Source of the DNA: JAAFKA01 sp043748455
GTDB taxonomy: Bacteria; Bacteroidota; Bacteroidia; Cytophagales; Thermoflexibacteraceae
Assembly: GCA_043748455.1 (NCBI GenBank)
Contig: JAYTNF010000081.1
Span: forward strand, 1 to 15,339
Direction: 5' to 3'
DNA: 15,339 nt
The position numbers and the translations under genes are program-made. The notes below the pieces were generated by a model, which saw only the letters and a program-made list of their open reading frames with translations, was not told where the DNA came from and searched no databases. Of the stretch, positions 6,890-12,749 are shown in pieces (position 1 is the stretch's first letter; the number at the start of each line of letters is the position of its first letter).

Positions 6890-7243
6890 TTTAAGTAGTT
6901 AATAGGAAAGTTGCCTTCAGGCAACTTATTGTTTTTCAGTTAATTAAAATTTTTGCTTTTTGCATAGCGTATGTGCAACCCCTATGCTACGCAAAAAGTC
7001 AGTATCTGTAATTTAAAGCACGGATAAAGTCCAATGCTATTAAGCTAAGAAAAGTGTTTTTTTAGTGCCATAGGCACGTAATATTTATAGTGTGCTCTTT
7101 TTCCATTTCCCAAAGTGCCGTAGGCACGACATATTTCGTGCCTACGGCACTTTGGGAGAGTTAGTGCTTACTATTACTATAAATATTTCATTCCTAACGG
7201 AACTTTTTAAATATAATTACTTGATAATCAATAAATTATAAAT
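6890..7243. repeat. 354-bp argG-argC gap filled with inverted repeats
   Basis: No gene is seen. From the argC side it holds the hairpin 6908-6927; an imperfect inverted repeat 6956-6998 (CTTTTTGC...GCAAAAAG arms, differing by transitions); a partial copy GTGCCATAGGCACG near 7066-7079; and a large nested hairpin. In that one, the inner arms 7108-7129 and 7136-7157 are perfect over 22 bp (core GTGCCGTAGGCACGA), and the outer arms 7081-7091 and 7176-7186 (ATATTTATAGT) are also exact complements. An 11-bp palindrome TTGATAATCAA stands at 7221-7231, next to the argG stop. The gap is long for an operon, so argC may have its own promoter; none was recognised. Confidence 0.85.
6908..6927. terminator. 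Short hairpin upstream of argC
   Basis: AAGTTGCC-TTCA-GGCAACTT is an 8-bp stem with a 4-base loop, 19 bp upstream of the argC start. On the minus strand it has no downstream T-tract; on the plus strand it is followed by TATTGTTTTT. It could affect argC translation or mark the end of the preceding RNA. Confidence 0.5.
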
Positions 7244-8434
7244 TTACAATTCATTTATTTGGTGATAAATACTCATTTGATTACTCATTATTTTAGTAAA
7301 CCCTTTTACGTCATCACCTGTCCACGTATTATTCATTTCGCCATAACTACCAAATTTGCTCGACATTAAGTCGTGTGTCGATTCGATGCCAAGAATTGAA
7401 AATAAATAAGGCGACAAACGGACAAACACTTTTCCTGTAACTTTTTGTTGCGTAGAGGCAAAATAACATTCCAAATCACGCATCACAGGGTCTAAAAATA
7501 GTCCTTCGTGCAGCCAATTTCCATACCACATTGCTTGCTGGTCTTTGATGATAAGTTGCAATTTTGTGAGTGTATGTTTTTCTAATATGTGGTGTGCTTT
7601 AATGGTTATCAACGCAGCAGCAGCCTCAAATCCTACTCTGCCCTTGATGCCAATAATCGTATCTCCAACGTGAATATCCCGACCAATTCCATACGGAGAA
7701 GCCAATTTTTCTAAGGCTTGAATTGCCAAAGTTGGGTGTGTAAATTGCTGATTATCAATGCCTTGTAACTCACCTTTTTCAAAATGCAAAACAATATCTT
7801 TGCTTGTATGTTCGGTAACTTGGCTTGGATATGCGTGTTCGGGTAATGGCGAATGAGAAGTTAAAGTTTCTTTGCCACCCACAGAAGTTCCCCAAAAACC
7901 TTTGTTGATGCTATATTTTGCCTTTTCTGCATTGATTTCAATGCCATTTTCTTTCAAAAAAGTAACTTCTTGCTCACGAGAAAGTTTATTATCACGAATA
8001 GGCGTAATAATTTGAACTTTTGGAATTAAAATATTGAAAATTGCATCAAACCGTACTTGGTCGTTTCCTGCACCTGTACTTCCGTGTGCCACAGCTTTTG
8101 CACCAACTTTTTTTACATAATTTGCAATGGCGGTTGCTTGCGAAATACGTTCTGCACTCACAGAAAGTGGATAAGTATTATTTTTTAGTACATTGCCAAA
8201 AACTAAATATTTGACTACTTTTTCGTAATAATTTATGGTTTCGTCTAAGCAACAATAAGATGCTACGCCTAAATTTTTTGCTTTATTTTCGATTTCGAGC
8301 AGTTCTTCTGCCGAAAATCCGCCTGTATTTACAAGTACAGCATGAACTTCTAAGTTCAACACTTTTGATAGATAAATAGCACAGTATGAGGTATCTAAGC
8401 CACCACTGAATGCCAATACAACTTTTTCTTTCAC
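7244..8434 (-). CDS. argG: Argininosuccinate synthase (ArgG)
   Basis: ATP-dependent condensation of citrulline with aspartate. At 396 residues it is of usual length. The N-type ATP pyrophosphatase loop is LAFSGGLDTSY right at the N-terminus; HGSTGAGNDQVRFD supplies citrulline and aspartate contacts; NKGFWGTSVGGKE and the C-terminal SPYLFSILGIESTHDL and WTGDDVKGFTKI follow the family. The GTG at 8434 (V-K-E-K-V-V-L-A-F) is taken as start because it gives the family's N-terminus. The frame continues 27 codons to a GTG at 8515, but that part is encoded by an inverted repeat and is unlike ArgG. It lies second in the cluster after the GNAT gene. Confidence 0.96.
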   Translation of the reverse strand: MKEKVVLAFSGGLDTSYCAIYLSKVLNLEVHAVLVNTGGFSAEELLEIENKAKNLGVASYCCLDETINYYEKVVKYLVFGNVLKNNTYPLSVSAERISQATAIANYVKKVGAKAVAHGSTGAGNDQVRFDAIFNILIPKVQIITPIRDNKLSREQEVTFLKENGIEINAEKAKYSINKGFWGTSVGGKETLTSHSPLPEHAYPSQVTEHTSKDIVLHFEKGELQGIDNQQFTHPTLAIQALEKLASPYGIGRDIHVGDTIIGIKGRVGFEAAAALITIKAHHILEKHTLTKLQLIIKDQQAMWYGNWLHEGLFLDPVMRDLECYFASTQQKVTGKVFVRLSPYLFSILGIESTHDLMSSKFGSYGEMNNTWTGDDVKGFTKIMSNQMSIYHQINEL

Positions 8435-8455
8435 GATAATATATGTGTTAAAGTT

Positions 8456-8535
8456 TGTAGCATAGACTTTAGTCTGTGCCTTTAATTTATTGATAATCAA
8501 ATATTTACAAAGCACAGACTAAAGTCTATGCTACA
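8456..8535. repeat. 24-bp inverted repeat (GACTTTAGTC family) between GNAT gene and argG
   Basis: Arms 8456-8479 and 8512-8535 are perfect complements (GTAGCATAGACTTTAGTC and beyond), separated by 32 bp. Each arm has an inner palindrome AGACTTTAGTCT. The loop holds the 11-bp palindrome TTGATAATCAA (8490-8500) followed by ATATTT. The element starts 2 bp after the GNAT stop and ends about 20 bp before the argG GTG start. Related copies are at 9290-9377, 10787-10809 and 14483-14535, with a decayed one near 9829-9926. Confidence 0.9.
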
Positions 8536-8537
8536 TT

Positions 8538-9254
8538 TTAGAATAAAAATGTTACCAATGATTTAGTTTTTTTGATGATACTTTTTGTAAAAAATCTAAG
8601 TAATTTATGCTGTTTCATTCGCATAAATCTTTCGTAGAGTTTTGCACTTGCCATAAAATCCCATTTCTTTTTTGGCGTTTCACTTGCTTCGATTGCCCCT
8701 GTTGCCTCTATTGGTGGCGTAGGAATGTATAACATCGCTGTACACAAACAATTTTTACGTTCTTTACTTTTCAATATTTCATAATTCACGCAACTTTGGC
8801 AACCTTTCCAAAAGGTATCATCTTGAGTAAGTTCTGAATAGGTTACAGGTTCGTAACCCAATTCAGAGTTTATTTTCATCACTGCCAAACCTGTTGTTAG
8901 TCCGAATATTTTTGCGTTGGGATATTTTGTTCGAGATAATTCAAAAACTTTCTGTTTAATATCACGAGCCAAACCACTTTTTCTAAATTCAGGTGCTACA
9001 ATTAAGCCCGAATTTGCCACATAATCTTCGTGGCTCCAAGTTTCGATATAGCAGAAACCTGCCCAAGTGCCCGAAGCTGTCAAAGCTATAATGGCTTTTC
9101 CTTCTTGCATTTTTTGTGTGAGATATTCTGGACTACGCTTTGCAATGCCCGTACCACGAGCTTTTGCTGATGCTTCCATTTCATCACAAATAAGTTGTGA
9201 ATAAGAGGCGTGTTGCAAAGTAGCAACAAGTACCTTGAATGATGTATTAGTCAT
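8538..9254 (-). CDS. ArgG-linked GNAT acyltransferase, candidate N-acylglutamate synthase
   Basis: A 238-residue GNAT protein, first gene of the arg cluster. The acyl-CoA binding motif is SGLIVAPEFRKSGLAR (residues 82-97, loop RKSGLA), preceded by the strand GTWAGFCYIETW. After the fold comes GCQSC (Cys152, Cys155) and NCLC (Cys169, Cys171), a CxxC...CxC set that could bind zinc. A basic, aromatic C-terminal tail of about 45 residues follows. GNATs of this kind next to argG are a recurrent feature of Bacteroidota arginine operons and have been proposed as the first enzyme, acylating glutamate. With a succinyl-type ArgF', succinyl-CoA is the likely donor. ATG 9254 is preferred over a TTG four codons upstream. 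The GNAT fold is firm; the reaction is inferred. Confidence 0.85.
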   Translation of the reverse strand: MTNTSFKVLVATLQHASYSQLICDEMEASAKARGTGIAKRSPEYLTQKMQEGKAIIALTASGTWAGFCYIETWSHEDYVANSGLIVAPEFRKSGLARDIKQKVFELSRTKYPNAKIFGLTTGLAVMKINSELGYEPVTYSELTQDDTFWKGCQSCVNYEILKSKERKNCLCTAMLYIPTPPIEATGAIEASETPKKKWDFMASAKLYERFMRMKQHKLLRFFTKSIIKKTKSLVTFLF

Positions 9255-9289
9255 CAGTAAAGACAATAAAAATGGAAATAAAATACCAA

Positions 9290-9377
9290 TGTAGAACGGA
9301 CTTTAGTCCGTTTTTTTTCATAAAACAGAACTTAGCCTATTACAAGGTTACCTAAACGGACTAAAGTCCGTTCTACA
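9290..9377. repeat. 24-bp inverted repeat (GACTTTAGTC family) upstream of the arg cluster
   Basis: Arms 9290-9313 and 9354-9377 are exact complements (TGTAGAACGGACTTTAGTCC and onward) around a 40-bp spacer. Each arm has an inner stem CGGAC-TTTA-GTCCG. On the plus strand the left arm is followed by a run of T (ending at 9318), which is the shape of an intrinsic terminator for that strand. It lies between the leader terminator (9397-9423) and the GNAT start, so minus-strand readthrough RNA would carry it as a 5' hairpin. Confidence 0.9.
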
Positions 9378-9396
9378 GAAATGAATAAGATTTTTT

Positions 9397-9423
9397 GGAA
9401 AAATGACCTCTGCGGAAGTGGTC
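9397..9423 (-). terminator. Hairpin with U-tract after the leader ORF, candidate attenuator
   Basis: Read on the minus strand, GACCACTTCCGCAGAGGTC folds as four pairs, one mismatch, two pairs and a 5-base loop, followed by ATTTTT. It lies 17 bp after the stop of the 46-codon ORF and about 140 bp before the GNAT start. ATGCCTGC within the ORF can pair with bulges to GCAGAGGTCAT, the 3' side of this hairpin, so an alternative fold is possible. The stem is modest, as expected for a terminator that must be conditional. Confidence 0.5.
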
Positions 9424-9440
9424 TAATTATGGTATAACGA

Positions 9441-9581
9441 CTAGCGTCTGGGGAAATAAGCAGGCATTGTTGTAACAAAAGAGCATGTTACACTTTTTTT
9501 AACAGTAAACAAAACAGCACAATCACTAAACAACTGTTTAGCTGCTGAAAGGAAGTCGAGATACAACTTTACTTTTTTCAT
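9441..9581 (-). CDS. Candidate 46-aa arginine leader peptide ending Pro-Arg-Arg
   Basis: ATG at 9581 opens a 46-codon frame reading MKKVKLYLDFLSAAKQLF and so on to TMPAYFPRR, then TAG at 9441-9443. Its only two Arg codons (AGA CGC) are the last two before the stop. It begins about 57 nt after the predicted transcription start, in an A-rich context, and is followed by a hairpin with U-tract, all on the strand of the arginine genes and directly upstream of them. Within the frame, TGTAACA/TGTTACA (9471-9492) and CTAAAC/GTTTAG (9526-9541) form hairpins. An internal ATG at 9467 would give an 8-residue MPAYFPRR. A leader for ribosome-mediated attenuation is the reading offered. A stop-free run this short can also occur by chance, and homology could not be tested. 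Confidence 0.4.
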   Translation of the reverse strand: MKKVKLYLDFLSAAKQLFSDCAVLFTVKKSVTCSFVTTMPAYFPRR

Positions 9582-9643
9582 TTCTTTTGTGTGTAAAAAG
9601 ATTAAACCATTATTTATTTTGACGATTGTTTATTACCGTTTTG

Positions 9644-9674
9644 CAAAGATATAGAATTTTTGGGGATTTGCAAA
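9644..9674 (-). promoter_or_regulatory. Near-consensus Bacteroidota promoter facing the arg cluster
   Basis: On the minus strand TTTG (9674-9671), 19 bp, then TATCTTTG (9651-9644). This is an exact match to TTTG-N19-TAnnTTTG, the primary promoter of the phylum. Transcription should start near 9638 and run through the small ORF, its hairpin and on to the GNAT gene at 9254. It is the clearest promoter in the window. Confidence 0.8.
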
Positions 9675-10047
9675 TAATTGATTATTAAAAGTTGTTTATA
9701 TTTAGAATATGCTAATGGTACAAAATTTATGATTTGATAATCAAGTATTTAGCTATTTTATTAGCCTTATATCCAATTTTTAATCTGCGTTATTAAAGAT
9801 TATTAGGGTTTTGTATCATAGATTTTAGTAGACTGCCATCAGTCTATGTGGTAATTACCTGATTATCAAAATATTAAAAGCAAAACTTAGTAAGTCCCGA
9901 CAAGTCTGTGCTATAGACCTTAATAATCACTGTTATAAAAAATATAAATATTTTTCACATTTCATGTAGCGTTTTCACAACAACTTACGTATAGGGTTTA
10001 AATGCAAAAATAAACCTAAATCTAACTTAACTTAAAATTTCAAAATC
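9675..10047. other. Non-coding stretch before the lipoprotein gene
   Basis: No gene is seen. It contains an 11-bp palindrome TTGATAATCAA followed by GTATTTA (9734-9744), and at about 9829-9926 what looks like a decayed GACTTTAGTC-family element: TAGATTTTAGTAGACTG on the left, TGATTATCAAAATATT in the middle, AAGTCTGTGCTATAGAC on the right. The lipoprotein promoter should be in the last 100 bp, but no convincing TAnnTTTG box was found on the plus strand. Confidence 0.55.
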
Positions 10048-10773
10048 ATGAAAAACCTATTAAAAAGTTTCGCATTAATCCTATTTGCTTGCTCAATGTT
10101 TGCCTGCAACAAAGACATTGTTTGTGATGGAGACCAACCAATGCCATCTAATTGCAGTGGCAAGTCTGGCAAAACTATAACTGTAGTTGTTAGTAATGCT
10201 ATCTGTGGTTATGGAGTTTGGGGCTCAACTTGGCTATTTCCAAAAGACACTACCAAAATTTCAGCCGAGCCTACTTGGTTACAACCTTATTCTTTAGAAA
10301 ATGGGTTAAATTATACACCAAAAAATGGTGAAATATTAGAAATTACCTACACAGAAGCCAAAATAGACAACCGTTATAATAATATTATAACATGTCTGGC
10401 ATACCCAGGAAAAAGTACACCTATTCATATTTTATGTATCAAACCTATTGCAAATCCAATAATAACGCCACCTGTAGAAGTTACAAAAAATTTGAAGATT
10501 TTTATGTCATGCAGTGGTACAGGAGTTTTTGGAGAAAAATGGTTGTATGACGAAACTACAAATAGTTATTTGAAACCTTGTAAATGGATTGGTAAAGCTG
10601 CTGCACCTTCTTTTGAGGAAATGAATGGTGGTGATATTTATGAAGTTTATTACACGCCATCATCTTCTTCTGAATGTCAGGATAATTTTAATAACAATCC
10701 AACAAAATTATGTTTTGCAGCACCTCCAAAATCAACACCGATTGATATTTGGACAATGAAAAAAGTAAAGTAA
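10048..10773 (+). CDS. Two-repeat lipoprotein of unknown function
   Basis: A 241-residue exported protein not recognised as a known family. The N-terminus MKNLLKSFALILFACSMFAC is a lipoprotein signal, with Cys20 the likely lipidated residue followed by NKD. The rest is two related domains of about 90 residues (roughly 43-133 and 147-239). Shared marks are Cys, then GVWG or GVFG with xxWL (Cys53 and Cys155), GEILEITYT against GDIYEVYYT, a later Cys, and GKSTPIHI against PKSTPIDI. A Pro-rich linker (NPIITPPVEV) joins them. Nine Cys after the lipid site suggest disulfides outside the cytoplasm. It is a lone gene on the plus strand, with a terminator at 10864-10896. A surface-binding role is only a guess. 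Confidence 0.85.
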   Translation: MKNLLKSFALILFACSMFACNKDIVCDGDQPMPSNCSGKSGKTITVVVSNAICGYGVWGSTWLFPKDTTKISAEPTWLQPYSLENGLNYTPKNGEILEITYTEAKIDNRYNNIITCLAYPGKSTPIHILCIKPIANPIITPPVEVTKNLKIFMSCSGTGVFGEKWLYDETTNSYLKPCKWIGKAAAPSFEEMNGGDIYEVYYTPSSSSECQDNFNNNPTKLCFAAPPKSTPIDIWTMKKVK

Positions 10774-10830
10774 GTAAAGTAAGTCTGTAGAATGGACTTT
10801 TAGTCTATTTTTGACAATGAAAATAGTAAA
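10752..10830. repeat. Single GACTTTAGTC-family arm flanked by an 18-bp direct repeat
   Basis: 10787-10809 (GTAGAATGGACTTTTAGTCT and on) matches one arm of the 9290-9377 element, with no partner arm nearby. GACAATGAAAAAAGTAAA (10752-10769), the last codons of the lipoprotein gene, recurs as GACAATGAAAATAGTAAA at 10813-10830 (17 of 18). In addition GTAAAGTAA is tandemly doubled at the stop, giving a second in-frame stop. The layout is like an insertion with a long target duplication, or local slippage. Confidence 0.65.
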
Positions 10831-10863
10831 TAATAAGAGAATGTTTTAATGTAGATTATAACC

Positions 10864-10896
10864 AAATAGCCTTTGTTTTTTAAGCAAAGGCTATTT
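10864..10896 (+). terminator. Intrinsic terminator after the lipoprotein gene
   Basis: AAATAGCCTTTG and CAAAGGCTATTT make a 12-bp perfect stem around a 9-base loop, and the 3' side runs into TATTTAG on the plus strand. It lies 90 bp after the stop of the lipoprotein gene and before the convergent dehydrogenase gene. Confidence 0.75.
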
Positions 10897-10903
10897 TATT
10901 TAG

Positions 10904-10970
10904 ATTTTGTCATTCTGAGCAAAGCGAAGAATCTGGGTCAGTTTCTTTGCTTTGCTCAGAATGACAAAAT
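10904..10970. repeat. 28-bp inverted repeat of the GTCATTCTGAGC type
   Basis: Arms 10904-10931 and 10943-10970 are complementary at 27 of 28 positions, the exception being a possible G-U pair, with an 11-bp loop. The arm reads TTGTCATTCTGAGCAAAGCG. Repeats of this wording are, from memory, widespread in Bacteroidota and other genomes. It ends 24 bp before the stop of the convergent dehydrogenase gene, so it may also serve as its terminator. Confidence 0.88.
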
Positions 10971-10994
10971 TTTATATTTCATACATCAATCTCC

Positions 10995-12347
10995 CTACGC
11001 AATAAATACAGTTTTTAGATTCAAAAACTCTTTCATGCCAACTTGTGAAAGTTCACGCCCAAAGCCTGAATTTTTAATACCACCAAAAGGCAAACGAGGG
11101 TCAGAATGTGCTAAGGAATTGATAAATACAGCACCAGATTCTATGTTTTGAGCAATAAATAATGCTTTTGCAGCATCTTTTGTCCAAATTGTGGTTGCTA
11201 AACCATATTTTGAATGATTTGCTAAATCAATAGCTTCTGTTACTGTTTCAAAACTTGTGATGGCAAAAACTCCTCCAAAAAGTTCCTCATCAAAAGCTAC
11301 CATACCTGTTTTTACTTGTGTTAAAATAGTTGGGGCATAAAAATTTTGGTGAATATAACCTCCTGTAATTAGTTTTGCTCCATTTTCTATACTTGTTGTA
11401 ACTTGGTTATGCAATTTTTCTAATAAATCTTTTCTTGCAATTACACCAACCTCAGTTTCTTCTAACAATGGATTTCCAAACTTTAATTGCATCATTCGCA
11501 AACGTATTTTTTCTACAAAGATATCATGAATACTATTTTCTACCATAAATCTTTTGGCTGCAATGCAACTTTGCCCACTATTTAACATACGAGATTGCAC
11601 CGCAATTTCAACTGCTTGTTCTAAATCAGCATCATCAAAAACAATAAAAGCATCATTGCCACCTAATTCCAGAACTATTTTTTTGAGGTTTTTGCCTGCT
11701 GTCATTGCCACACTGCTGCCTGCTTTTTCGCTGCCTGTCAAAGTTAAGGCTTTAATCATTGGATTTGCTATAATTGTTGTAACTTGTTCATTATCAGCAA
11801 TTATGGTTGTAAAAATACCTGTTGGAAAACCTGCAATTTTAAATAAATCCATAATCTCTAAGCCGCAACGAGTCGTATTAGGTGCATGTTTTAGCAAAGC
11901 TACATTTCCTGCCATAATTGCGGGTGCTGCAAAACGAAACACCTGCCAAAAAGGGAAATTCCAAGGCATAATAGCTAAAATACAACCCAAAGACTCAAAA
12001 CTTATATAGCTTTTTGTAGCATCAGAAGCTATATTTTCATTAGCTAAAAATTTTGCACCATTCATTGCATAATATTCGCAAACCCATGCACATTTTGCAA
12101 TTTCTGCTCTTGCTTCTTTGATAGGTTTACCCATTTCCTTCGTTATCAACATAGCCAATCTTTGGGTATTACCTCTTAATAGCTGTGCCAAACGATTAAG
12201 AAGATTAGTACGTTGTTCAAAAGTTGTTTTTCGCCATGTTTGGTAGCCTTTTTCGGCTTTTGTAATAAGATTTTGAATTTCGGTATCTGTATAAAATTCA
12301 AAACTTTCAAGCACTTCGTTTGTGTAAGGATTTATTGTTTGGAACAT
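10995..12347 (-). CDS. sad: NAD(P)-dependent succinate-semialdehyde dehydrogenase, Sad/YneI type
   Basis: Cytosolic aldehyde dehydrogenase, 450 residues from the ATG at 12347 (MFQTINPYTNE); the frame runs 11 codons further but that part is not family-like. Key sites: MPWNFPFWQ with Asn130, Lys153 in LLKHAPN, TGSEKAG for the nucleotide, the general base Glu227 in LELGGND, and the nucleophile Cys261 in NSGQSCIAAKR. The C-terminus reads FGGIKNSGFGRELSQVGMKEF. LLKHAPN and the ending ally it with E. coli Sad rather than GabD. The usual FGPV is FGGV here. It may oxidise succinate semialdehyde or similar short aldehydes. It stands alone; no GABA gene is adjacent, so the substrate is inferred from similarity. 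Confidence 0.9.
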   Translation of the reverse strand: MFQTINPYTNEVLESFEFYTDTEIQNLITKAEKGYQTWRKTTFEQRTNLLNRLAQLLRGNTQRLAMLITKEMGKPIKEARAEIAKCAWVCEYYAMNGAKFLANENIASDATKSYISFESLGCILAIMPWNFPFWQVFRFAAPAIMAGNVALLKHAPNTTRCGLEIMDLFKIAGFPTGIFTTIIADNEQVTTIIANPMIKALTLTGSEKAGSSVAMTAGKNLKKIVLELGGNDAFIVFDDADLEQAVEIAVQSRMLNSGQSCIAAKRFMVENSIHDIFVEKIRLRMMQLKFGNPLLEETEVGVIARKDLLEKLHNQVTTSIENGAKLITGGYIHQNFYAPTILTQVKTGMVAFDEELFGGVFAITSFETVTEAIDLANHSKYGLATTIWTKDAAKALFIAQNIESGAVFINSLAHSDPRLPFGGIKNSGFGRELSQVGMKEFLNLKTVFIA

Positions 12348-12749
12348 AATAACTAAGTTTACAACGCAATTTGCAAACAAACTTAATAATATTGTAAATG
12401 AAAAAGACTTTTCTCATTTTAATCTATTATTTTCTCTGTTTATACCCAAGTGCAAGTAATGACTAATAAAAAGCTAACTACTTGATTATTTTATTATATA
12501 TTTTTTATTAATACTAATTTTTGATTTTGATAATGACAAAGCAAATTATCAATGTCGTTATCAAATTGTGGTGCAGAAATAGATATATGTTTTTGATTTG
12601 CAAGTTTTAGGAAAAATTCTAATATCAAATTTTTTCATTTTGAGCAAATCATGGTACGACATTTCGTAAGAGTCTGAATTATTGAATTAATAGCTTAAAT
12701 TCTTGTAAAATGTCGCACCATGATTTGCTCAGAAACATAAAATAATTAG
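12348..12749. repeat. 402-bp gap with a 24-bp inverted repeat (12641-12731)
   Basis: No gene is seen. TGAGCAAATCATGGTACGAC plus ATTT (12641-12664) is complementary at 23 of 24 positions to 12708-12731, with weaker pairing continuing inward (CGTAAGA against TCTTGTA). The loop is 43 bp. It begins 18 bp after the stop of the isomerase gene on the minus strand. The arms do not match the other repeats of the window. The rest of the gap is plain AT-rich sequence holding the promoter side of the dehydrogenase gene. Confidence 0.85.
12378..12385 (-). promoter_or_regulatory. Possible -7 box for the dehydrogenase gene
   Basis: On the minus strand TAAGTTTG fits TAnnTTTG 31 bp upstream of the ATG at 12347. 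No clear TTTG was found 19-21 bp further upstream, so this is a weak call. Confidence 0.3.

Noticed and set aside
8435..8515. Longer argG start (GTG at 8515)
   Set aside because: It would begin inside an inverted-repeat arm and place 27 non-conserved residues before the P-loop, which normally lies at the very N-terminus.
9296..9320. Terminator of a plus-strand gene (hairpin plus T-run)
   Set aside because: No plus-strand gene lies upstream; the T-run is better explained as a by-product of the repeat arm and its spacer.
9379..9390. ArgR box before the GNAT gene
   Set aside because: ATGAATAAGATT has only half of a TGAATnnnnATTCA palindrome; not enough in AT-rich DNA.
9395..9640. tmRNA, 6S RNA, SRP RNA or RNase P RNA
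   Set aside because: None of the conserved sequence marks of these RNAs were found (no tag ending ALAA with a tRNA-like end, no GGAAGGAAGCAGCC-like SRP loop, no P-RNA core).
10873..11151. 92-codon plus-strand frame over the GTCATTCTGAGC repeat and the dehydrogenase end
   Set aside because: Half is repeat sequence and half is antisense to conserved dehydrogenase codons; no independent support.
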